The position numbers and the translations under genes were made by a program. From Rhodoferax sp. U2-2l (GTDB lineage Bacteria > Pseudomonadota > Gammaproteobacteria > Burkholderiales > Burkholderiaceae_C), in the NCBI RefSeq assembly GCF_020594515.1, contig NZ_JAJCTH010000005.1, forward strand, positions 182,908 through 246,907: 64,000 nt of DNA, given 5' to 3'. Below are positions 16,137-25,932 of the stretch, piece by piece; position 1 is the stretch's first letter; each line of letters opens with the position of its first letter. A model generated the notes under the pieces. That model saw only the letters and a program-made list of their open reading frames with translations, was not told the DNA's origin and ran no database searches.

Positions 16137-17912
16137 ATGCCCGCAGACACACCGCCCATCCGCCCCAAACAAGCGCTGTCGGGTCTGCTGCCGTTCCTGC
16201 GGCCACACAAACTGCGCATTGGTCTGGCGCTGGTGTTCCTGATCCTGGCCGCGGTGACCACCCTGGCCTTTCCGCTGGCGCTGCGTAATCTGATTGATGG
16301 CGGTCTGACGCCAGGTGATCCGGGCGAGCGGCTGATGGCCTTGCGTGGCCACTTCGCCTTGCTGTTTGGCGTGGCGGTAGCCCTGGGGGTGTTCTCCGCA
16401 GCGCGCTTTTATATGGTGAGCTGGTTGGGCGAGCGTGTCAGTGCCGACTTGCGCAACGCGGTGTACGCCCATGTGCTGCAGCAAAGTCCGGAATTTTTTG
16501 AAACCACCCAAACTGGCGAAGTGCTGTCGCGCCTGTCAGCAGACACCACGCTGGTGCAGACCGTGGTGGGCTCGTCCCTGAGCCAGGGCTTGCGCAATCT
16601 GGTGATGGGGTCCGGTGCGCTGATCATTCTGGTATGGACCAACCCGGTGGTGATGGCGCAAGTGCTACTGATCCTGATACTGATCGTGGTGCCAGCGGCA
16701 GCGTTTGGCAGACGCTTGCGCAAACTCTCGCGCGCCAGCCAGGACCGCGCGGCGGACTCCAGCGCGATCGCGGCGGAAGTGCTCAACGCCATCCCGGTGG
16801 TGCAAAGCTACACCGCTGAGCAGCGAGAAACCGACCGTTTCACTGCTGCCACCGAAACGGCCTTTGAAGTGGCCGCGCGACGCTCAGGCACACGCTCTGG
16901 GCTGGTGGCGTTCATCATCATCGCCACCAGCGCGGCCCTGCTGTGGGGCTTGTACCAGGGCACGCAAGCGGTGCTGGCGGGCACCATCTCCGCAGGCCAC
17001 CTGGGTCAAACGGTGATTTACGTCATCATTCTGGCCAGTGCCTTTGCGGTATTGGGTGAGGTGTATGGCGATATATCACGCGCAGCGGGCGCGACCGAAC
17101 GGCTGATGGAACTGCTGGCCAGCCAGTCACCCATCACATCACCGGCCCATCCGGCTCACGCCCCGATCCACAAAGGGGCCAGCACGATCACGTTTGATTC
17201 GGTTGTCTTCCATTACCCGTCGCGTCCACTTCAAGCCGCTTTACGTGATTTTTCCTTGACGGTGCCAGCCGGGCAGACAGTGGCGCTGGTTGGGCCCAGC
17301 GGGGCTGGCAAAAGCACGGTGTTTCAGCTGCTGCTGAGGTTTTACGACGTCCAAAGCGGGCGCATCCTCCTGGATGGTGTGCCCACCCGCAACATGTTGC
17401 TGGCCGATTTGCGTCAGCACATCGGCATCGTGCCGCAGGATGCCGTCGTCTTTTCCAGCAGCGCGCTGGAAAACATCCGTTATGGCCGACCCGAAGCCAG
17501 TGACGCCGAGGTGAAGGCTGCCGCTGCGGCGGCCTACGCAGACAGCTTCATCACCGCCTTGCCCCAAGGGTATGACACGTTTCTGGGTGAGCGCGGTGTT
17601 CGACTGAGCGGTGGTCAGCGCCAGCGCATCGCCATTGCCCGCGCCATCCTGAAGAACCCACCGCTGCTGCTGCTGGACGAGGCGACCAGCGCGTTGGACG
17701 CCGAAAGTGAGCGCATGGTTCAGGCCGCGCTGGAGTCCGCCATGCGCGGACGCACCACGCTGGTGATCGCGCACCGGCTGGCCACGGTCCAGAAGGCGGA
17801 CCGCATCGTGGTGATCGACCAGGGGCATCTCGTAGAACAAGGTACCCATGCCGAGCTGGTGGCCTTGGGCGGTGTCTACGCCGGGCTGGCAGCGCTGCAG
17901 TTCAACGCCTGA
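16137..17912 (+). CDS. ABC exporter, fused permease/ATPase (MsbA/LmrA-like)
   Basis: 591-residue half-transporter with six predicted membrane spans in about 1-320 and a nucleotide-binding domain in about 345-590. Walker A GPSGAGKST, signature LSGGQRQR, Walker B LLLLDEATSALD and the H-loop VIAHRL are all present, so it should be catalytically active as a homodimer. Relatives export lipids or hydrophobic drugs; the substrate cannot be told. It lies 83 bases after the PpaA-type gene and probably marks the edge of the photosynthesis cluster. Confidence 0.88.
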   Translation: MPADTPPIRPKQALSGLLPFLRPHKLRIGLALVFLILAAVTTLAFPLALRNLIDGGLTPGDPGERLMALRGHFALLFGVAVALGVFSAARFYMVSWLGERVSADLRNAVYAHVLQQSPEFFETTQTGEVLSRLSADTTLVQTVVGSSLSQGLRNLVMGSGALIILVWTNPVVMAQVLLILILIVVPAAAFGRRLRKLSRASQDRAADSSAIAAEVLNAIPVVQSYTAEQRETDRFTAATETAFEVAARRSGTRSGLVAFIIIATSAALLWGLYQGTQAVLAGTISAGHLGQTVIYVIILASAFAVLGEVYGDISRAAGATERLMELLASQSPITSPAHPAHAPIHKGASTITFDSVVFHYPSRPLQAALRDFSLTVPAGQTVALVGPSGAGKSTVFQLLLRFYDVQSGRILLDGVPTRNMLLADLRQHIGIVPQDAVVFSSSALENIRYGRPEASDAEVKAAAAAAYADSFITALPQGYDTFLGERGVRLSGGQRQRIAIARAILKNPPLLLLDEATSALDAESERMVQAALESAMRGRTTLVIAHRLATVQKADRIVVIDQGHLVEQGTHAELVALGGVYAGLAALQFNA

Positions 17913-17983
17913 AACCGCGCCGCAGTGGTTGTCCATCGCCCGGATCACTTGTAAACTGAAGCGGTTTGTTACAGGAGCACCCC

Positions 17984-18178
17984 ATGGAAGTGTCCAGCGC
18001 CAGATCAGCACCGGTTCAATCCACACAGCAACCCACCGCCTCGCAGAAAGCCAGGCAGGCATCCGAGGCCACCCAGCGCCAACCTGCGGAGGCCATGCCC
18101 GTCAAGGCAGAACCGCCCAAGCCGGTGATCAACACCCAGGGCCAGGCCACTGGGCGTTTGTTGAACGTGATCGCCTGA
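17984..18178 (+). CDS. Small hypothetical protein with C-terminal VINTQGQATGR motif
   Basis: 64 residues, no signal peptide or membrane span. It is rich in Ala, Gln, Pro and Lys, apparently disordered, and ends PVINTQGQATGRLLNVIA. AGGAG stands 7 bases before the ATG at 17984, supporting translation. The next gene ends with nearly the same 18 residues. Function unknown. It could be a secreted or peptidoglycan-facing adaptor or a peptide tag, but nothing in the sequence decides this. Confidence 0.6.
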   Translation: MEVSSARSAPVQSTQQPTASQKARQASEATQRQPAEAMPVKAEPPKPVINTQGQATGRLLNVIA

Positions 18179-18197
18179 CACCACATCGACTGTCCGA

Positions 18198-18602
18198 ATG
18201 GCTGCACTGGCTGCCACCAACAGCGCCATACCGTCGCTGCAGGCCACGCTGACGATGACCCGTCTGCAGGTCGCACGGCGTGAGGCGTACCAAGCCGAGT
18301 CAAGCGTTCGTCAATTGCGTGCCGACCTTGAGGTCGCACAAAACAAATCAGATCAGCGCCAGACCAACGTGCGCAGGCTGACGGACCAATCCCACCAAAG
18401 CGATCCCACCTACACACGCCAAATCCAAGCCAAAGCGACCGACGTTCCCATTCAGGCACAGGCAATTGTGTTGGGTCTGTACCAAGCCACCAACGCCCGG
18501 CAGGCGGTTGAAGGCAACGGTTTGCCAAGTGTCCCGGCAGCGGCGCCGGTGATCAATACCCAGGGGCAGGCCACCGGACGTATCGTCAATATCAGCGCAT
18601 GA
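18198..18602 (+). CDS. Small coiled-coil protein with the same C-terminal motif
   Basis: 134 residues. The N-terminal half is predicted helical and charged (RREAYQAESSVRQLRADLEV), the middle is Gln/Ala-rich, and the end is PVINTQGQATGRIVNISA, matching the preceding gene in 14 of 18 positions. It starts 19 bases after that gene, without a clear ribosome site, so coupling is possible. No signal peptide or membrane span. Function unknown. Confidence 0.6.
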   Translation: MAALAATNSAIPSLQATLTMTRLQVARREAYQAESSVRQLRADLEVAQNKSDQRQTNVRRLTDQSHQSDPTYTRQIQAKATDVPIQAQAIVLGLYQATNARQAVEGNGLPSVPAAAPVINTQGQATGRIVNISA

Positions 18603-18691
18603 GGTCGGTCGGTGCTGGCGCGATCGGTTGAACCTGGGGTGTGATCGGTGTGTCTGCGGTCAGACAGATGATCTCTGTCACCAGGACCAGA

Positions 18692-19273
18692 CTAGGGTGC
18701 GTCCAACCAATCCAGCTTCCACGTGCCCGAGAGCACGTTTTGCAACCACAGGGCGGCGATGAGCGTCTTGGCATCCGTCACCGTGCCGTCGCGGCACCAG
18801 GCCATCAACTCGGATGGGGTGGCGGTAAAGACATCCAGCATTTCGTCTTCGTCCAGGCGCCGTTCGCCTGCGATCAGACCGCGTGCAAACCAGATATCGA
18901 TGAATTCGGTGGAGTAGGAGATCACCGGATGCAACAGCCCCGCGCGGGCCCAGGACCTGGCCTGGTAGCCTGTTTCTTCACGAAGTTCTCGTTGCGCACA
19001 TTGGAACGGCTCTTCTCCCGGGTCGATCTTCCCGGCCGGAAATTCGATCATCACCCTGTGGAGCGGGTACCGAAACTGCCGCTCAAGCACAAGTCGAACC
19101 TGCCCATCAGCGTCTTCAACCAGCGGCACCACCATGACGGCACCAGGGTGAACCACGTACTCGCGCGTCGTCAAATGCCCGTTGGGCAAAGAAACAGTGT
19201 CACGAAGTACATGCAAAAAGTTTCCTTTGCATAACTCTGAACTGGCGACTTTGGATTCCTGAAGGTGATTCAT
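18692..19273 (-). CDS. Nudix hydrolase, ADP-ribose pyrophosphatase type
   Basis: 193 residues. The Nudix box GX5EX7REUXEEXGU fits residues 81-103 (G81, E87, R95-E96, E99-E100, G102). The surrounding FPAGKIDPGEE and HPGAVMVVPL match NudF-type ADP-ribose pyrophosphatases, which cleave ADP-ribose to AMP and ribose-5-phosphate. It follows nuoN by 50 bases on the same strand and may be read from the nuo transcript, giving a loose NAD-metabolism link. Confidence 0.85.
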   Translation of the reverse strand: MNHLQESKVASSELCKGNFLHVLRDTVSLPNGHLTTREYVVHPGAVMVVPLVEDADGQVRLVLERQFRYPLHRVMIEFPAGKIDPGEEPFQCAQRELREETGYQARSWARAGLLHPVISYSTEFIDIWFARGLIAGERRLDEDEMLDVFTATPSELMAWCRDGTVTDAKTLIAALWLQNVLSGTWKLDWLDAP

Positions 19274-19323
19274 GGTGAGCAGCAGGCGCTAAGTTGTACC
19301 CCCAAGCCCGACATTGGGCATGA

Positions 19324-20811
19324 TCAGGTCGACATCATGCGCATCACGGCATTGGCGCACAAGGTCATCAAGCCACCAGGCAACAAACCCAGCACCAGAA
19401 GCAAAGCACCGTTGAGCGCCAGAACAGCCCGCACATCATTTGGTGCGGTCAGCTGTTCGGTACTTGTCGGCGCATCAAAGTACATCACCTTGACCACACG
19501 CAGGTAATAAAACGCCCCAATAAGCGACATCATCACCGCAAAGACCGCCAGAACGATGTTGGACGTGGCACCGGAAGAAATCAAGGCCTCCAGCACAGCG
19601 AGCTTGGCGTAAAAACCAACCATTGGCGGGATGCCCGCCAGGGAGAACAGGCACAGCGCCATGATGCCGGCGTACAGCGGGCTGCGCTGGTTCAGTCCAG
19701 CGAAATCTGAAATTTCTTCGCTCTCAAAACCTTCACGCGACAACAGCAAGATGATGCCAAAACTGGCCAACGTGGTCAGCACGTAAGACACCACATAAAA
19801 CATGGCAGACCCGTAAGCGCTGCCCGCCGGGTCGCCCTGCTCGTTCACGAAGCCCGACATCATGCCGATCAGCACAAAACCCATGTGAGAAATGGTCGAG
19901 AAGGCCAGCATCCGCTTGATATTGGTTTGCGCAATGGCTGCCAGGTTGCCCACCGCCAACGACGCCACGGCCAGAACCATCAGCATTTGCTGCCAGTCCA
20001 CCGACAGGGGCGACAGGCCTTCGACCAGCAGCCGAATCATCACAGCAAAGGCGGCCAGCTTCGGTGCCCCCCCGACCAGCAGCGTGACCACCGTTGGCGC
20101 ACCCTGATAGACATCCGGAATCCACATGTGGAACGGAACCACGCCGAGCTTGAACGCCAAACCGGCCACCAAAAAGACCAGGCCGAAAACCAGAATCTGC
20201 TGATCAATCTGACCCGCACTGATGGCCTTGAAAACCAGACTCAGATCCAGCGTGCCCGTGGCGCCGTAAAGCATGGACATACCGTACAGCAACAGGCCGG
20301 ACGCCAGCGAACCCAGCACAAAGTACTTCATCGCCGCCTCAGTCGAAATGGCGTGGTCACGTCGCAAAGCGACCAAGGCGTAGCTGGACAGCGTCAACAA
20401 CTCCAGCCCCATGTAGATGCCCAGAAAGTTGTTCCCGGAAATCATCACAAACATGCCAAGCACCGAAAACAGGCTCAGGGTAAACAAATCACCGCCGCGC
20501 AACATGCCGCGACCAAAGGCGTAATCCCGGCCATAAACCAAGGTCACCATGACCGACACGGCAGCAAAACACTTGAGCCAATGACCCATGGCGTCATTGA
20601 CCACCATGTTGCCAAACGCATAAACGGTCTGACCATGGGTGGCTGATGCGGCTTCCAGAGCCGCCACCACCGCGAGGGTGAGCATGGTCAAACCATAGGT
20701 TGCCCCACGCTTGCCGCTCTTGACCGACACATCAAAGAGCAGGATCACGCAGGCCATGACCAACAGGATAATTTCCGGAATAACCGCCAGCAAACTGAGT
20801 TTGTCAATCAT
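19324..20811 (-). CDS. nuoN: NADH-quinone oxidoreductase subunit N
   Basis: 495-residue antiporter-like membrane subunit of complex I with about 14 spans. Segments such as LELLTLSSYALVAL, FKLGVVPFHMWIPDVYQGAP and KRMLAFSTISHMGF contain the conserved Glu and Lys residues of the proton path. Last gene of the nuoA-N operon. Confidence 0.96.
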   Translation of the reverse strand: MIDKLSLLAVIPEIILLVMACVILLFDVSVKSGKRGATYGLTMLTLAVVAALEAASATHGQTVYAFGNMVVNDAMGHWLKCFAAVSVMVTLVYGRDYAFGRGMLRGGDLFTLSLFSVLGMFVMISGNNFLGIYMGLELLTLSSYALVALRRDHAISTEAAMKYFVLGSLASGLLLYGMSMLYGATGTLDLSLVFKAISAGQIDQQILVFGLVFLVAGLAFKLGVVPFHMWIPDVYQGAPTVVTLLVGGAPKLAAFAVMIRLLVEGLSPLSVDWQQMLMVLAVASLAVGNLAAIAQTNIKRMLAFSTISHMGFVLIGMMSGFVNEQGDPAGSAYGSAMFYVVSYVLTTLASFGIILLLSREGFESEEISDFAGLNQRSPLYAGIMALCLFSLAGIPPMVGFYAKLAVLEALISSGATSNIVLAVFAVMMSLIGAFYYLRVVKVMYFDAPTSTEQLTAPNDVRAVLALNGALLLVLGLLPGGLMTLCANAVMRMMST

Positions 20812-20843
20812 GTGGATCTCTAGTCTTGGATTCAGGTTGGGGC

Positions 20844-22319
20844 TCAGGGCAGCTTGGATTGCGCCACGTGTTTCAGCAGTTCAGCGACTGAAACATCCAT
20901 CACATCGGTAAATGGCTTCGGGTAGATGCCCATGTAAAGCACCGCAATGGCCAGCAGGCTCAAGAAGAAAAACTCGCGCTTGTTGATGTCGGTCAGGTGC
21001 CTGACATGGTCATTGGCAATCGGGCCCAGGTACACCCGCTTGAACATCCACAGCGAGTAAGCCGCACCAAAGATAAGCGCACTCGCGGCCGCCATTCCGA
21101 CCCAGAAGTTCACCTTCACAGCACCCAGAATGACCATCCACTCACCGACGAATCCCGCGGTGGCAGGCAAACCACAGTTGGCCATCACAAACAGCAAGGC
21201 AAACGCGGTGAACTTGGGCATGGTGTTAACCACACCCCCGTAACTGGCGATTTCGCGCGAGTGCATCCGGTCATACAGGACACCGATGGACAAGAACATG
21301 GCCGCGGAGACAAAACCATGCGCGATCATCTGGACAATGCCGCCGGAAACACCCAGGTCATTGAACATGAAGAAGCCCAGCGTCACAAAACCCATATGGG
21401 CAACGGACGAATAAGCCACCAGTTTTTTCATGTCTTTCTGGACCAACGTGACTAGACCGACGTAGACCACAGCCACCAGAGACAAACCCACCATCAAACC
21501 AGCCCACTGATGGGACGCATCAGGCGCGATGGGCAACGAAAAGCGCAGGAAGCCATAGGCACCCAGCTTGAGCATGATGGCGGCCAGCACGGCAGAACCA
21601 CCCGTAGGTGCTTCCACGTGAACGTCAGGCAACCAGGTGTGGACAGGCCACATCGGCACCTTGACGGCAAACGCCGACAAGAATGCAAAGAACAGCAGGG
21701 TCTGTGCGGTACTGTCCAGCGGCAACTTGTGCCACACAGCCAAATCAAAACTGTTGCCCGATTGAACGTAGAGGTAAATCAACGCCACCAGCATCAGCAA
21801 AGAACCCAACAAGGTGTAGAGAAAGAACTTGAACGACGCATAGATCTTGTTCGGCCCGCCCCAGATACCAATGATCAGATACATCGGTATCAGCGTGGCC
21901 TCGAAGAACACGTAAAACAACATGCCATCGAGTGCGCAAAACACGCCGATCATCAAACCGCTCAAAATCAGGAAAGCACCCATGTACTGGTTGACACGGG
22001 TGGTGATCACTTCCCAACCGGCAATCACCACAATCACGTTGATAAACGCCGTCAGCAGCACAAACCACAGCGAAATACCATCCACACCCAGGTGGTAGTT
22101 GACATTAAAGAGGCTGATCCACGGCGACATTTCCCCGAATTGCATCGCAGCTGTCGAGTTGTCAAACAACACATACAAAGGCAAAGTCACCAGCAAACTG
22201 ATCACGGCACCCACCAGTGCCACCCAACGAACAGTGCGTACCTGGTCGTCCCGACCCATTGCAAGCAAAACCACACCAAACAGAATTGGTGTCCAAATAG
22301 CCAGGCTCAAAAAACCCAT
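20844..22319 (-). CDS. nuoM: NADH-quinone oxidoreductase subunit M
   Basis: 491-residue antiporter-like subunit. It shows LIIGIWGGPNKIYA, VKVPMWPVHTWLPDVHVEAP and KKLVAYSSVAHMGFV, the standard NuoM signature with the Lys/Glu pair for proton pumping. Spaced 32 bases before nuoN and 13 after nuoL. Confidence 0.96.
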   Translation of the reverse strand: MGFLSLAIWTPILFGVVLLAMGRDDQVRTVRWVALVGAVISLLVTLPLYVLFDNSTAAMQFGEMSPWISLFNVNYHLGVDGISLWFVLLTAFINVIVVIAGWEVITTRVNQYMGAFLILSGLMIGVFCALDGMLFYVFFEATLIPMYLIIGIWGGPNKIYASFKFFLYTLLGSLLMLVALIYLYVQSGNSFDLAVWHKLPLDSTAQTLLFFAFLSAFAVKVPMWPVHTWLPDVHVEAPTGGSAVLAAIMLKLGAYGFLRFSLPIAPDASHQWAGLMVGLSLVAVVYVGLVTLVQKDMKKLVAYSSVAHMGFVTLGFFMFNDLGVSGGIVQMIAHGFVSAAMFLSIGVLYDRMHSREIASYGGVVNTMPKFTAFALLFVMANCGLPATAGFVGEWMVILGAVKVNFWVGMAAASALIFGAAYSLWMFKRVYLGPIANDHVRHLTDINKREFFFLSLLAIAVLYMGIYPKPFTDVMDVSVAELLKHVAQSKLP

Positions 22320-22332
22320 TTTTATATTTCTC

Positions 22333-24387
22333 CTATTTGAGCCAGACGAAATACGTCATCAGCACGAAGATGCCCAGAACCATCGTCAATGCGTAGTCAT
22401 ACAAAAAGCCGGTCTGGAATTTTCTGACCACGCTGGAGATCAACCCGACCACCCGCCAGGAGCCGTTCACAGCTGCGCCGTCAATCAGGGTCTGATCACC
22501 CACCTTCCACAACACGACGCCCAAACCACGGGCGCCACGGGCCAAGACGTTCTCGTTGAACCAGTCCAGGTAGTACTTGTTTTCCAGCAGGTTGAACACA
22601 GGCATCGCGTTGCGTTTGATGGCCGCTGGCAAAGCCGGGTTCACCATGTACATGTACCAGGACGTCACCACACCCGCCAGTGCCAGCCAGAACGGTGCAG
22701 CGTAAAAACCATGTCTGGCCAGTGCCGCGGCACCATGAAACTCTTCCGCCAGCACTTCCATCGCCTTGTGCAGTTCGGCATTCACATAAATCGCGTCTTT
22801 GAAGAAATCGCCAAACAGCATCGGGCCAATGGTGTGGTAACCAATGATCACCGACGGGATTGCCAGCAAGATCAATGGAATGGTGACCACCCAGGGCGAT
22901 TCTTTGGGTTCTTGGTGCGTTGCGTGGCCGTCATGGCCGTGACCGTGGTCGTCTGCAGCAGCGCCATGGTCATCGTGGTGCCCATGGTGGGCATCGGGGT
23001 TTTGATCGAACCGATCGTCGCCATGAAACACCAGGAAATACAGTCTGAAGGAGTAAAACGCCGTGACAAACACACCGGCCATCACCGCAAAGTAAGCAAA
23101 TCCCGATGCGGGCAGGTTGCTGGCATGCACCGCCATGATGATTTCGTCTTTGGAGAAAAAGCCGGAGAAGAACGGCGTGCCGATCAAGGCCAGCGACCCA
23201 AGCAAAAAGGTGATCCATGTGAGGGGCATGTATTTGCGCACGCCACCCATCCAGCGAATGTCCTGGTTATGGTGCAAGCCCATGATCACCGAACCGGCCG
23301 CCAAAAACAACAACGCCTTGAAGAATGCATGGGTCATCAGGTGAAACACCGCCACCGAGTAGGCTGAAGCGCCCAATGCCACGGTCATGTAACCCAGCTG
23401 CGACAGCGTCGAGTAGGCCACCACGCGTTTGATGTCGTTCTGGATGATGCCCAAAAAGCCCATGAACAGCGCCGTGATGGCACCAATGATCATGATGAAG
23501 TTCAGCGCGGCTTCACTCAACTCAAACAGCGGCGACATCCGGGCGACCATGAAGATACCTGCCGTGACCATGGTTGCGGCATGGATCAGTGCAGAAATCG
23601 GTGTCGGACCTTCCATCGAATCCGGCAACCAGACATGCAGCGGGAATTGCGCGGACTTGCCCATGGCGCCAATGAACAGGCAGATGCAGATCACCGTGAC
23701 CAGCATCCAGTCGGTGCCGGGCAAAGTCAAGGCAGCCAGTTCAGAAGACTTGGCAAACGCTTCTGTGTAATTCAGCGTACCGGCGTAGGCGGCGATCAGG
23801 CTGATGCCCAGAATGAATCCAAAGTCGCCGACCCGGTTCACCAGGAAGGCCTTCATGTTGGCAAAAATGGCGGTTGGTTTGTTGTACCAGAACCCGATCA
23901 ACAGGTACGAGACCAGCCCCACGGCTTCCCAACCGAAGAACAGTTGCAGCATGTTGTTGCTCATCACCAGCATCAACATGGAGAAGGTGAACAACGAGAT
24001 GTAGGAGAAGAACCGGTTGTAACCTTCGTCTTCTTCCATGTACCCAATGGTGTAGATGTGCACCATCAGTGACACAAAGGTCACCACACACATCATCATG
24101 GCGGTAAGGCCGTCGACCATGAAGCCGATTTCCATCTTCAGGTCGCCCACCACCATCCAGGTGTAGAGAGACTCGTTGAAACGGGCACCGTCAAAAGCCA
24201 CGTTGTACAGCGTCACGGCAGACAGAATAAACGACACCAGCACGCCGATGATGGCAAACGAATGTGACGCTCCCCGACCAATGCTGTTGCCACCAAACTT
24301 GGTCCCCATGATGCCGGCCACCAAGGCACCAAACAACGGCGCCAACGGAACAGCTGCCAACAAAGGGGCGGATAGGGTTTGACTCAT
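22333..24387 (-). CDS. nuoL: NADH-quinone oxidoreductase subunit L
   Basis: 684-residue distal pump subunit carrying the long lateral helix at its C-terminus. VGLVSYLLIGFW, GKSAQFPLHVWLPDSMEGPTP and KRVVAYSTLSQLGYM are conserved. Residues about 459-492 form an extra loop dominated by His, Asp and Gly. Overall length is slightly above the E. coli protein (613) because of this loop and the C-terminal part. Confidence 0.96.
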   Translation of the reverse strand: MSQTLSAPLLAAVPLAPLFGALVAGIMGTKFGGNSIGRGASHSFAIIGVLVSFILSAVTLYNVAFDGARFNESLYTWMVVGDLKMEIGFMVDGLTAMMMCVVTFVSLMVHIYTIGYMEEDEGYNRFFSYISLFTFSMLMLVMSNNMLQLFFGWEAVGLVSYLLIGFWYNKPTAIFANMKAFLVNRVGDFGFILGISLIAAYAGTLNYTEAFAKSSELAALTLPGTDWMLVTVICICLFIGAMGKSAQFPLHVWLPDSMEGPTPISALIHAATMVTAGIFMVARMSPLFELSEAALNFIMIIGAITALFMGFLGIIQNDIKRVVAYSTLSQLGYMTVALGASAYSVAVFHLMTHAFFKALLFLAAGSVIMGLHHNQDIRWMGGVRKYMPLTWITFLLGSLALIGTPFFSGFFSKDEIIMAVHASNLPASGFAYFAVMAGVFVTAFYSFRLYFLVFHGDDRFDQNPDAHHGHHDDHGAAADDHGHGHDGHATHQEPKESPWVVTIPLILLAIPSVIIGYHTIGPMLFGDFFKDAIYVNAELHKAMEVLAEEFHGAAALARHGFYAAPFWLALAGVVTSWYMYMVNPALPAAIKRNAMPVFNLLENKYYLDWFNENVLARGARGLGVVLWKVGDQTLIDGAAVNGSWRVVGLISSVVRKFQTGFLYDYALTMVLGIFVLMTYFVWLK

Positions 24388-24393
24388 TTCCTG

Positions 24394-24702
24394 TTACCCC
24401 TTCAACGAATCAAGTTCGTCCACATTGATATTGGTTCGGTTGCGGAACAGCACCACCAGAATGGCCAACCCAATGGCAGCTTCAGCAGCAGCGACTGTCA
24501 AGATGAAAAACACGAAGATCTGGCCTTTCAGGTCACCGAGGTAGTGCGAGAAAGCGATGAAATTGGTGTTGACGGCCAGCAACATCAATTCGATGGCCAT
24601 CAGCAACACAATCAGGTTCTTCCGGTTCAGAAAAATACCGATCACGGAGAGTGCAAACAGCATCGCACCCAAGGTCAGAAAATGGCCCAATGTCAACGTC
24701 AT
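24394..24702 (-). CDS. nuoK: NADH-quinone oxidoreductase subunit K
   Basis: 102 residues with three membrane spans, including the conserved membrane Glu in [13 protein letters not shown], and [19 protein letters not shown] third span. It overlaps the end of nuoJ by 4 bases and precedes nuoL by 6. Confidence 0.96.
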   Translation of the reverse strand: MTLTLGHFLTLGAMLFALSVIGIFLNRKNLIVLLMAIELMLLAVNTNFIAFSHYLGDLKGQIFVFFILTVAAAEAAIGLAILVVLFRNRTNINVDELDSLKG

Positions 24703-25361
24703 GCTTTGCTCTCCACAGAAGGTGCGTCGGTTGTTGGCTCAATCGGCAACGCGGGTTGTGTCGGTGCCAGTTTCACCACGGTCATCCGATCCTTGGCCCG
24801 AACCCGAACCTGTGCGGCAGAGTCGATGGCCTTGCTGTCCTTGCGTTGGCGCAACGTCAAGGCAATGGCTGCCACCATCCCCACCAACAAAATGGCCGTG
24901 GCCACTTCGAGCGGGTAAATGTATTCGGTGTACAGCAGCTTGCCGAGTGCTTTGCTGTTGGACAACTCCCCGCTTCCTTTCGCCACAGCAGCCAAGGCGT
25001 CTGGCTGCTCATTCACCCGAAAGCCACCCATCAACACAGCAGACATTTCGACAATGATCAGCGCGCCCAGCACCGCGGCCAACGGAAAGTTTTTCCAGAA
25101 ACCCACCCGCATGGTTTCCACATTCACATCAAGCATCATCACCACGAACAGGAAAAGCACCATCACGGCGCCGACATACACCAACACCAGCGTCAGCGAC
25201 AAAAATTCGGCTTTGAGCAGCATCCAGATCATGGACGCCTGGAAAAAGGTGAGGACCAGGTACAGCACAGCATGAACCGGGTTGCGCGTCGTGATCACGC
25301 GAAACGCCGAGCCCAGCAAAATGGCGGAAAACAGGTAAAACAGACCAGTCGTGACACTCAT
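24699..25361 (-). CDS. nuoJ: NADH-quinone oxidoreductase subunit J
   Basis: 220 residues with five spans; span 3 holds the conserved [18 protein letters not shown]. After the membrane part comes a charged, Pro-rich tail of about 45 residues (from RQRKDSK) of unknown importance. It overlaps nuoK by 4 bases. Confidence 0.95.
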   Translation of the reverse strand: MSVTTGLFYLFSAILLGSAFRVITTRNPVHAVLYLVLTFFQASMIWMLLKAEFLSLTLVLVYVGAVMVLFLFVVMMLDVNVETMRVGFWKNFPLAAVLGALIIVEMSAVLMGGFRVNEQPDALAAVAKGSGELSNSKALGKLLYTEYIYPLEVATAILLVGMVAAIALTLRQRKDSKAIDSAAQVRVRAKDRMTVVKLAPTQPALPIEPTTDAPSVESKA

Positions 25362-25386
25362 GATTCGGATTCTTTCTTACGACGGA

Positions 25387-25920
25387 TCAACGGTATTTGG
25401 CATCGGCCAGCTTGCTGGCAGCAATTTCTGGTTCATAACGGTCACCCACCGCCAGAAGCATCTCTTTGGTGAAATAGAGATCGCCGCGTTTTTCGCCGTG
25501 GTATTCCAGGATATTTGTCTCGACGATGGAATCCACCGGGCAGCTTTCTTCGCAGAACCCGCAAAAAATGCACTTGGTCAAATCAATGTCATAACGCGTG
25601 GTTCGCCTGGACCCATCAGCCCTTTCCTCTGATTCGATGGTGATCGCCATGGCCGGACAGACGGCCTCACACAGCTTGCAGGCAATACAACGCTCCTCAC
25701 CCGTTTCATAGCGGCGCAAGGCATGTAAGCCGCGAAAGCGTGGGGACAGAGGTGTCTTCTCTTCTGGATACTCCAGGGTGATCTTGCTTTTGAAGGCATA
25801 TTTGCCCGTCAGTCGCATGCCCTTGAAAAGCTCCGTCAGAAAAAAACTGGACAGAAAATCCGATAGGGAGAACGCACTCACGGTGGTGCTCTTGCCGGAA
25901 TTGAAAGTTGGGGTTGACAT
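25387..25920 (-). CDS. nuoI: NADH-quinone oxidoreductase subunit I
   Basis: 177-residue peripheral subunit carrying two [4Fe-4S] clusters (N6a, N6b). The two ferredoxin motifs [12 protein letters not shown] and [12 protein letters not shown] are intact. The N-terminus has about 14 extra residues before the usual [14 protein letters not shown] start; an internal start is possible. It sits 12 bases after nuoH. Confidence 0.96.
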   Translation of the reverse strand: MSTPTFNSGKSTTVSAFSLSDFLSSFFLTELFKGMRLTGKYAFKSKITLEYPEEKTPLSPRFRGLHALRRYETGEERCIACKLCEAVCPAMAITIESEERADGSRRTTRYDIDLTKCIFCGFCEESCPVDSIVETNILEYHGEKRGDLYFTKEMLLAVGDRYEPEIAASKLADAKYR

Positions 25921-25932
25921 AAGCGACTCGTT

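Noticed and set aside
22099..23367. 422-codon plus-strand open frame across nuoM/nuoL
   Set aside because: Antisense to conserved complex I genes, and it spans the junction of two real genes.
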